Part shown: piece by piece, positions 33,328 through 38,486 of the stretch
Layout: each line of letters starts with the position of its first letter
How positions within the stretch are numbered: the first letter of the stretch is position 1
Assembly (NCBI RefSeq): GCF_000516555.1
Contig: NZ_AZSJ01000003.1
Span: 1,623,096 to 1,661,581, forward strand
Source: Afipia sp. P52-10
GTDB taxonomy: Bacteria; Pseudomonadota; Alphaproteobacteria; Rhizobiales; Xanthobacteraceae
Direction: 5' to 3'
DNA: 38,486 bases
Translations under genes and position numbers: made by a program
Notes under the pieces: generated by a model
The model's input: only the letters and a program-made list of their open reading frames with translations
What the model was told of the DNA's origin: nothing
Database searches by the model: none

Positions 33328-33375
33328 ACCTTGCCAAGGTTGGGGTCGAGGGTTCGAATCCCTTCGCCCGCTCCA
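33328..33375 (+). repeat. Island-end att site: 3' part of a tRNA-Gly(GCC) gene
   Basis: Reads from the anticodon arm to the CCA end of a tRNA-Gly: anticodon loop TTGCCAA with anticodon GCC (33331-33337), T-arm GAGGG-TTCGAAT-CCCTT (33349-33365), 3' acceptor strand CGCCCGC, then T and CCA ending at 33375. The matching 5' half is absent; the bases before 33328 do not form a D-arm or acceptor strand. It is therefore not a working tRNA but the duplicated 3' end left by integration. The intact gene is expected beyond the left edge of the window, on the plus strand. Confidence 0.85.
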
Positions 33376-33751
33376 GAGCAATCTCCTAAATTCCAATCAT
33401 CTCGTTGTTTGCTGCCCAGGGTATAGCCTGAAGGTATGACGTCCTGACGGCGTCAGCGTCTTGGCCTGCCGCCCAATATTCCTTGCAATCCCGATCACTC
33501 GTATTTCGGAGCCAAGCGATCGGCGCTTCCGAGCGCCTGGATGCGGCGTTTCTGATGCGGCTCCACCGTTCCATCAGGATCACAGCGCTGGCCTGCTCGC
33601 GTTCTCGCCGGCAGGCTGGACAGGACGCGCGGCCTCTTGTTTCTTTGCTGCGGAAACCAGGGTCCGGCTTTCTCCCCGTGACGAGCGTTTCAGACAACCT
33701 CGCAGACGAGGACCAACGATAGAGCACCGCGCCTTTGGGAGGGCCGCATCG
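33376..33751. other. Chromosomal sequence downstream of the att site
   Basis: This stretch of 376 nt holds no supported gene. Open frames cross it on both strands, but none has a ribosome site, and the plus-strand one is only an upstream extension of the SDR gene. It should contain the promoter of the SDR gene; no clear hexamer pair stands out. Confidence 0.5.
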
Positions 33752-34723
33752 ATGAAGGATTTCGCAGGTAAAATCGCTGTCGTGACCGGCGGCGGCACCG
33801 GCATGGGGCGCGAACTGGTGCGCCAGCTTGTCGCCGAGGGCTGCAATGTCGCGATGTGCGACGTGTCGGCGGAGAACATGGCTGAGACCAAGCGGCTGTG
33901 CGAGGCGGAGAAGCTGCCGCAGGGCCTGCGCGTGACCACACACATCGCCGACGTCTCGATCGAAGATCAGGTGCTGCGTTTCCGTGACGAGGTCGCCGAA
34001 CAGCAAGCCACCGATCGCATCCATCTGTTGTTCAACAACGCCGGCATCGGTGGTGGCGGCAGCATGCTCAGCAACAGCCGCGAGCAGTGGGACAAGACCT
34101 TCGGCGTCTGCTGGGGCGGCGTCTACTACAACACCCGCGCCTTTCTGCCGATGCTGCAGAAGGCCAACGAGGGCCACATCGTCAACACCTCCAGCGTCAA
34201 CGGCTTCTGGGCCTCGATTGGCCCTGGCCTGCCGCACACCGCCTACAGCGCGGCGAAGTTCGCCGTGAAGGGCTTCACCGAAGCGCTGATCAACGACCTG
34301 GCGATGAACGCGCCGCACATTAAATGTTCGGTGGTGATGCCGGGCCATATCGGCACCTCGATCGTCTCCAACACCCGCATGGTGCAGACCGGAAGCGAGT
34401 CGGGCGAGCTGAGCGCTGCGGAACTCGAGGCCGCCCGCAAGCGGCTGGCGGCGTATGGCGTTGACGTCGCGCAATTGTCCGATGCGGATATCCAGGCGAA
34501 GTCCGCCGACCGCGCGCGGCGCTTCCGTGACGAGGCGCCGATGACGGCGGCGGCGGCAGCCAAGGTCATCCTCGACGGTGTGAAGGCTGATCGCTGGCGC
34601 ATTCTGGTTGGCGACGACGCGCATCTGCTCGACAAGCGCGTGCGTGAAAATCCGGAAGCGGCCTATACCCTCGACTTCTTCAAGAGCTTTGCCGCGGCGT
34701 CCGGCTGGCAGCTCGGTGGCTGA
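33752..34723 (+). CDS. Short-chain dehydrogenase/reductase (SDR family)
   Basis: A protein of 323 residues. VVTGGGTGMGRELV (9-22) is the Rossmann nucleotide-binding TGxxxGxG motif. LLFNNAGIGGGG gives the NNAG motif, a NTSSVNG strand carries the catalytic Ser, and YSAAKFAVKG has the Tyr-x3-Lys pair. All catalytic residues are therefore present, so an active NAD(P)-dependent oxidoreductase is expected; the substrate is unknown. The C-terminal about 70 residues extend beyond a classical 250-residue SDR. ATG 33752 has GGGAGGG 8 nt upstream; an earlier TTG frame start (33461) is rejected. First gene of resident chromosome beside the island, followed by a TauD-like gene on the same strand. Confidence 0.92.
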   Translation: MKDFAGKIAVVTGGGTGMGRELVRQLVAEGCNVAMCDVSAENMAETKRLCEAEKLPQGLRVTTHIADVSIEDQVLRFRDEVAEQQATDRIHLLFNNAGIGGGGSMLSNSREQWDKTFGVCWGGVYYNTRAFLPMLQKANEGHIVNTSSVNGFWASIGPGLPHTAYSAAKFAVKGFTEALINDLAMNAPHIKCSVVMPGHIGTSIVSNTRMVQTGSESGELSAAELEAARKRLAAYGVDVAQLSDADIQAKSADRARRFRDEAPMTAAAAAKVILDGVKADRWRILVGDDAHLLDKRVRENPEAAYTLDFFKSFAAASGWQLGG

Positions 34724-34905
34724 CCGGCCGTTTCGTTTACCAACGCCCTCCATCGCCTAGCGCACGCGCGCGGCCCCCCTGCATGACCGATGCGGCAGGG
34801 GTGTCGTTCCTCGTGGCGCAGCCCTTGCGCATTGACCGTGATGAGCCGGCGCATCAAGGTCTGTGTGCGATTTTCGTTTTCGTGGGCCGCGAAGGAAACT
34901 GCCGC

Positions 34906-35787
34906 ATGACCGCACAAGTGACGTTCGAACCTGCTTCTGTTGTTCGTGCGGAGGCGGGCGGCTTCGGCGCCGTCATCACCCATGACGATTTCGATGCGCT
35001 GGTGGCGCAACCCGGATTCGCCGATGCGCTGGTCGGATTGTTGGCGAAGCACCTCGTCATCCGCATCGATGCGCCGCCGTTCCAGGCGGCGTCGCTGGCG
35101 GCGATCGCCGCGCGTCTCGGTCCGCCCTCGGTGAATCGCGGGCCGCGGCTGCCGGGATTCGATGCTCTCATCCAGTTCGAGAGCGCAGGCAAGCCGGACG
35201 CCGATCCGCAGAAGGATCGCGATGCGGCGCAGATCCTGCACCACGATTCGGCCGGGCTGGCCGAGCCGCCGGCTTACGCGATCGTCAACACCAAGACCCA
35301 TCCCGGCGAGCCGGCCCTGCATTCATGGATCGACATGCAGGCGGTCTATCGCGATCTGCCTGCGACGCTGAAACGGACCATCGATCCCCTGCGCTGTGTC
35401 CATCCGACCTATCCGGAGGTCGTGTCGGCGGGCGTTCATCGCGATCTGAAAGATCTTCCCGCTGATATCCGCGAAACGGGGCCGGACCATCCGCTGGTGG
35501 TGCGCAACCCGAACACCGGCGAGCCCACGCTGTTCCTGTCCGTCAGGCGCGACGCCAAGATTTTGGGAATGGAGGCGGCTGAGAGCCGGGCGCTCCTGAC
35601 CGAGCTTTGGGATATCGTCGAGGCGTCGCCGCGCCGCTGGCGTTCGCTGGTTCGTGGCGACGATATCTTCATTTGGGATAACATCGCCACCGTGCATGAT
35701 CGCCCGCCGTTTTCTGCGCGCGAACCGCGTAAGGTGTGGTTCGCGAATCTCGCTCCCGTCGTTCCGCAAGCGGCGTTCGCTGCCTGA
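34906..35787 (+). CDS. TauD/TfdA-family 2-oxoglutarate-dependent dioxygenase
   Basis: A protein of 293 residues. The Fe(II) ligands fit His112-x-Asp114 (LHHDSAG) and the distal His264 (WDNIATVHDRPP). Arg275 (REPRKVWF) is the likely 2-oxoglutarate binder. Segments such as AYAIVNTKTHPGEPALHSWI fit the jelly-roll core. The family hydroxylates small sulfonates, phenoxyacetates, carnitine-type compounds and others, and the true substrate cannot be inferred. ATG 34906 has GAAGGAAA upstream; an in-frame ATG at 34783 would add 41 residues without family resemblance. It lies between the SDR and glutathione transferase genes on the same strand, suggesting a small catabolic or detoxification group. Confidence 0.85.
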   Translation: MTAQVTFEPASVVRAEAGGFGAVITHDDFDALVAQPGFADALVGLLAKHLVIRIDAPPFQAASLAAIAARLGPPSVNRGPRLPGFDALIQFESAGKPDADPQKDRDAAQILHHDSAGLAEPPAYAIVNTKTHPGEPALHSWIDMQAVYRDLPATLKRTIDPLRCVHPTYPEVVSAGVHRDLKDLPADIRETGPDHPLVVRNPNTGEPTLFLSVRRDAKILGMEAAESRALLTELWDIVEASPRRWRSLVRGDDIFIWDNIATVHDRPPFSAREPRKVWFANLAPVVPQAAFAA

Positions 35788-35840
35788 CTTGGGGTTAAGC
35801 GACCCGGCGGGCGGCCCTGTGAACCGAAATAGGCTTGTCC

Positions 35841-36506
35841 ATGCTGGTCGTCCATCATCTCAACAACTCCCGTTCGCAGCGGGTGCTCTGGCTGCTCGAG
35901 GAGTTGGAAGTCCCCTACGAGATCAAGTTCTATCAGCGCGGCCCGGACATGCTGGCGCCGAAGGAGCTGCGCGCCGTGCATCCGCTCGGCAAGTCACCGG
36001 TGATCACCGATGCCGGCCATACCATCGCCGAGTCCGGTGCAATCCTTGAATACGTCACCGAGAATTACGGGAACGGCCATCTGATCCCCCGGCCGCGTAC
36101 GCCGGAACGCCTGCGCTACACCTATTGGCTGCATTACGCGGAAGGATCGGCGATGACGCCGCTGTTGCAGAAGCTGGTGTTCACGCGGTTGCCGAGCCGG
36201 GCGCCGGTGTTGCTGCGGCCGGTAATGACGATGGTGTCCAGGCAATTGAATGCCAACCTCGTCGATCCTGCCCTGAAGCGGCATATGGATTACTGGGAGC
36301 AGGAGCTCGGCAAGTCCGAGTGGTTCGCCGGTGACGAATTCTCCGCCGCCGACATCCAGATGAGTTTTCCGCTGGAAGCCGCGTCCGCGCGCGGCGGGCT
36401 TTCGGCCGGCCGGCCGAAATGCATGGCATTCCTGGAGAAGATTCACGCAAGGGCGGCCTATCTGCGCGCGCTGGCGCGCGGCGGTTCCTACGCGCTGGCG
36501 CGCTAA
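35841..36506 (+). CDS. Glutathione S-transferase family protein
   Basis: A protein of 221 residues. The N-terminal thioredoxin-fold domain shows NNSRSQRVLWLLEELEVPYE (8-27), a PLGKSPVI segment with the cis-proline, and AESGAILEYV with the Glu-Ser pair that holds the glutathione gamma-glutamyl group. The C-terminal helical domain includes WFAGDEFSAADIQMSFPLEA, the usual N-capping motif region. Enzyme class and substrate are open. ATG 35841 has TAGG 7 nt upstream; TTG 35835 is in frame two codons earlier. It is the last of three plus-strand genes, followed by a palindromic repeat that could end transcription. Confidence 0.92.
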   Translation: MLVVHHLNNSRSQRVLWLLEELEVPYEIKFYQRGPDMLAPKELRAVHPLGKSPVITDAGHTIAESGAILEYVTENYGNGHLIPRPRTPERLRYTYWLHYAEGSAMTPLLQKLVFTRLPSRAPVLLRPVMTMVSRQLNANLVDPALKRHMDYWEQELGKSEWFAGDEFSAADIQMSFPLEAASARGGLSAGRPKCMAFLEKIHARAAYLRALARGGSYALAR

Positions 36507-36552
36507 AGCATGATCCGGAAAGGTGCAGCGGTTTTCCGAACAGATCATGCTT
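36506..36552. repeat. Palindromic intergenic repeat (Bradyrhizobiaceae-type)
   Basis: Arms AAGCATGATC (36506-36515) and GATCATGCTT (36543-36552) are perfectly inverted. Inside them CGGAAA and TTTCCG form a second inverted pair. Elements of this form are scattered in the intergenic spaces of Bradyrhizobium and Rhodopseudomonas relatives. It starts 3 nt before the end of the GST stop region and lies between convergent genes, so it may also serve as a bidirectional terminator. Confidence 0.75.
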
Positions 36553-36593
36553 AAATAAACAAAGGGCCCGCGCACGCCGGTTGCATTACTCCC

Positions 36594-37487
36594 TCAGACC
36601 TCCGGAAAGCCAAACAGCCGCTGCGGATTGTCCACGAGGATGCGGTTGCGCAGTGTTGCGTCGGGCGCCCAATCGGCGAGCGTATCGAGCAGGTCGGCGA
36701 CCTGCATCATCACGCCCCAGTTGGTGACATGCGGCCAGTCCGATCCCCAGACGCAACGGTCGGGGGCGGCTTCGATCAGCGCTTGCGCGAACGGGACCGT
36801 GTCACGATACGGTGGCCCCTCGGCGCTGTTGCGATAGGCGCCCGAGAGGCGGACCCAGCCGCCGTCGCGCACCAGCGAAACCAGCGTGCGAAAGCCTTCG
36901 TTCTGCATCGTCTGCGTGGTCTTCACACTGCCCATGTGGTCGATCAGGAAGGGGACTGGCAACTTGCTGAGGCGCGCTGCCAACGGCACGAGCTGACGCG
37001 CGGTGATGAGGAACTGCAGGTGCCAGTCCATCTCACGGCAGATCGCGGCAAAACGTTCGACCGTATCGCCGTCGAGCGCGCGGTTGTGAAACAGGTTGGC
37101 GCGGAGGCCCACGACGCCTGCCTCCTTCAGCGCCGCACGCTCTCGGTCCGGGCAGTCGGGGGCGATCACCGCGATGCCGCGCAGCCGCTGCGGATGCGCA
37201 CGCAGCGCCTCGACCATGAGGCGGTTGTCGGTGCCGTGCACGCTGACCTGGGTCAGCACGCCATAGGTCATGTCCGTTGCGTCCAGCATCGCGACGTAGG
37301 ACTCCGCTGTCGCCGGTGGCGGCGTATAGGCGCGTCCGGGAATGAAAGGATAGTCGGGCGGCAGGCCGATCACATGCGCATGGGTATCGACGGCGCCGCG
37401 CGGGATCGGAAAGCGCGACGGCCTGCGCTGGGTTGTCGGAGCGGGCGGGCAGGCCGGCGCGTCTTCGGTCGCAAGCGGTTCGGTCAT
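36594..37487 (-). CDS. TIM-barrel amidohydrolase (2-pyrone-4,6-dicarboxylate hydrolase-like)
   Basis: A protein of 297 residues. After a variable proline-rich N-terminus, VDTHAHV (33-39) gives the first His-x-His metal pair. LIDHMG supplies a later His, and VWGSDWPHVTNWG the catalytic Asp near the end of the barrel. This is the amidohydrolase_2 family, whose members include LigI-type lactonases and decarboxylases; substrate is unknown. A second conserved stretch, GLRANLFHNRAL, lies in the middle. ATG 37487 has an excellent GGGAGGAA ribosome site. It is convergent with the GST gene and lies downstream of the gamma-glutamyltransferase gene on the same strand, separated by 64 nt. Confidence 0.88.
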   Translation of the reverse strand: MTEPLATEDAPACPPAPTTQRRPSRFPIPRGAVDTHAHVIGLPPDYPFIPGRAYTPPPATAESYVAMLDATDMTYGVLTQVSVHGTDNRLMVEALRAHPQRLRGIAVIAPDCPDRERAALKEAGVVGLRANLFHNRALDGDTVERFAAICREMDWHLQFLITARQLVPLAARLSKLPVPFLIDHMGSVKTTQTMQNEGFRTLVSLVRDGGWVRLSGAYRNSAEGPPYRDTVPFAQALIEAAPDRCVWGSDWPHVTNWGVMMQVADLLDTLADWAPDATLRNRILVDNPQRLFGFPEV

Positions 37488-37551
37488 CTCGTTCCTCCCG
37501 GCTGTTGCGGGCCGGCCTTATCGCTGGCCGATTCCTGATGGTGATGTGAGC

Positions 37552-38486
37552 CTATTGTCCCGCCGCGAACGCGCCGCGTGTGCGCGGATCGGGCGCACCG
37601 GCGAGTCCGTCGGGTGTGATGGCGATGGAGTTGGCGGAGGTTTGCAGCAGCGGCGTTGCGATGGTGTGGCCGCGGGATCGCAGGCCGTCCAGCACCTCGG
37701 GGGCGAAGCCGTTCTCCACGCGCACCTCGTCCGGCAGCCATTGATTGTGCAGGCGTGGCGCCGCGACGGCCGCGGCCACGTTCATGCCATGGTCGATGGT
37801 GTTGAGGATCACCTGCAGCACGCCGCTGATGATGCGGCTGCCACCAGGCGTGCCGGTGACGAGCACCGGCTTGCCGTCCTTCAGCACGATGGTCGGCGTC
37901 ATCGACGACAGCGGCCGCTTGCCGGGGCCAGGCAGGTTGGCCTCGTAGCCGACCAGCCCGTACGCGTTCGAGGCACCGGCGGCGGCGGTGAAATCGTCCA
38001 GCTCATTGTTGAGGAGGATGCCGGTTCCCGCTGCCACCATGCCAAGGCCATAGCTGAAGTTCAGCGTGTAGGTGTTGCTCACAGCATTTCCAAAGCGGTC
38101 GACGACGGAGTAGTGCGTGGTGTTCTGTCCTTCGCGCCTGGGGACGGACAGATCGGCGATCGCCGATGCCGGCGTTGCCTGCTGCATGTCGATGCTGCCG
38201 CGCAGGCGCTCGGCATACTCCTTCGAAAGCAGGCGCTGCATCGGCACGTCCACCATCGCGGGGTCGCCGAGATAGCGGGCGCGATCGGCGTAGGCGCGCT
38301 TCATCGCTTCGATCATGACATGCAACGTGTCGATCGAAGCGGCCCCCATCTCCTTCAGCTTATAGCCCTCGAGAATGTTGAGCATCTCGATCAGCACGGT
38401 GCCGCCCGACGATGGCAACGGCATCGATATGATGTCGTAGCCGCGATAGCTGCCGCGGACCGGCGTGCGGATCACCGGCTGGTAGG
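37552..38486 (-). CDS. ggt: Gamma-glutamyltransferase, C-terminal part (gene runs off the right edge)
   Basis: About 311 codons are visible; the N-terminus lies beyond 38486. The fragment contains YRGYDIISMPLPSSGG, the autoprocessing site with the catalytic Thr of the small subunit in QNTTHYSVVD (first Thr of the TTHYSV motif), NNELDDF, and RPLSSMTPTIVLKDGKPVLV followed by TGTPGGSRII. These are the signature segments of gamma-glutamyltranspeptidases, which cleave glutathione and gamma-glutamyl amides, usually in the periplasm. A signal peptide cannot be checked because the start is missing. The frame is open to the edge (Y-Q-P-V-I-R), so the GTG at 38475 is not the true start. Confidence 0.93.
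   Translation of the reverse strand, partial: YQPVIRTPVRGSYRGYDIISMPLPSSGGTVLIEMLNILEGYKLKEMGAASIDTLHVMIEAMKRAYADRARYLGDPAMVDVPMQRLLSKEYAERLRGSIDMQQATPASAIADLSVPRREGQNTTHYSVVDRFGNAVSNTYTLNFSYGLGMVAAGTGILLNNELDDFTAAAGASNAYGLVGYEANLPGPGKRPLSSMTPTIVLKDGKPVLVTGTPGGSRIISGVLQVILNTIDHGMNVAAAVAAPRLHNQWLPDEVRVENGFAPEVLDGLRSRGHTIATPLLQTSANSIAITPDGLAGAPDPRTRGAFAAGQ

Noticed and set aside
33301-33375. A complete tRNA-Gly gene at the island end
   Set aside because: Only the 3' part is present; the bases upstream cannot form the acceptor 5' strand (GCGGGCG expected) or a D-arm.
33386-34753. Minus-strand open frame of 455 codons near the island end
   Set aside because: Antisense to the SDR gene, which has all catalytic motifs and a strong ribosome site.

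Overview
The window looks like an alphaproteobacterial chromosome carrying the right-hand end of an integrated mobile island. Positions 1 to about 33375 are island. From about 33376 to the right end the sequence reads as resident chromosome. The resident part carries a palindromic intergenic repeat (36506-36552) of a type I associate with Bradyrhizobium, Rhodopseudomonas and relatives. The junction (33328-33375) reads as the 3' half of a tRNA-Gly(GCC) gene. GC is high throughout, so long spurious antisense frames are common. Organism assignment is inference from sequence style, not from a marker gene.

Island core (1-9625, all on the minus strand): an ArdC-type antirestriction protein, a HEPN-like protein, a long ParB-family protein, two unrecognised conserved proteins, a very large methyltransferase/strawberry-notch helicase fusion, and the start of a toprim/primase-type protein that leaves the window. 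This set resembles the maintenance and entry module of integrative elements and plasmids in Rhizobiales and sphingomonads. Four of these genes have structured 5' leaders. Three (before 4542, 7973 and 9625) share one architecture with compensatory base changes. Two (before 5722 and 7973) contain mutually exclusive helices around the Shine-Dalgarno.

Defence cassette (about 9830-29040), bounded by a 25-bp near-identical direct repeat. On the plus strand is a SIR2-APAZ plus short Argonaute pair (SPARSA type). Converging on it is an eight-gene minus-strand operon in which every junction overlaps or is at most 2 nt: HTH regulator, DNA cytosine methyltransferase, Vsr endonuclease, then drmD, drmMI, drmA, drmB and drmC (class 1 DISARM). 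Having a cytosine methyltransferase and Vsr at the head of a class 1 operon is unusual. The likely logic is DNA marking and restriction by DISARM, and NAD+-depleting abortive infection by SPARSA.

Between the cassette and the island end lies a three-gene minus-strand operon: an AbiEi-type antitoxin, an AbiEii-type nucleotidyltransferase toxin and an Mrr-like nuclease. It sits behind three tandem 29-bp palindromic operators. A tyrosine integrase and the tRNA-Gly att repeat follow.

Resident chromosome (33376-38486): an SDR oxidoreductase, a TauD-like dioxygenase and a glutathione S-transferase on the plus strand, then a TIM-barrel amidohydrolase and a partial gamma-glutamyltransferase on the minus strand. 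These look metabolic and unrelated to the island.
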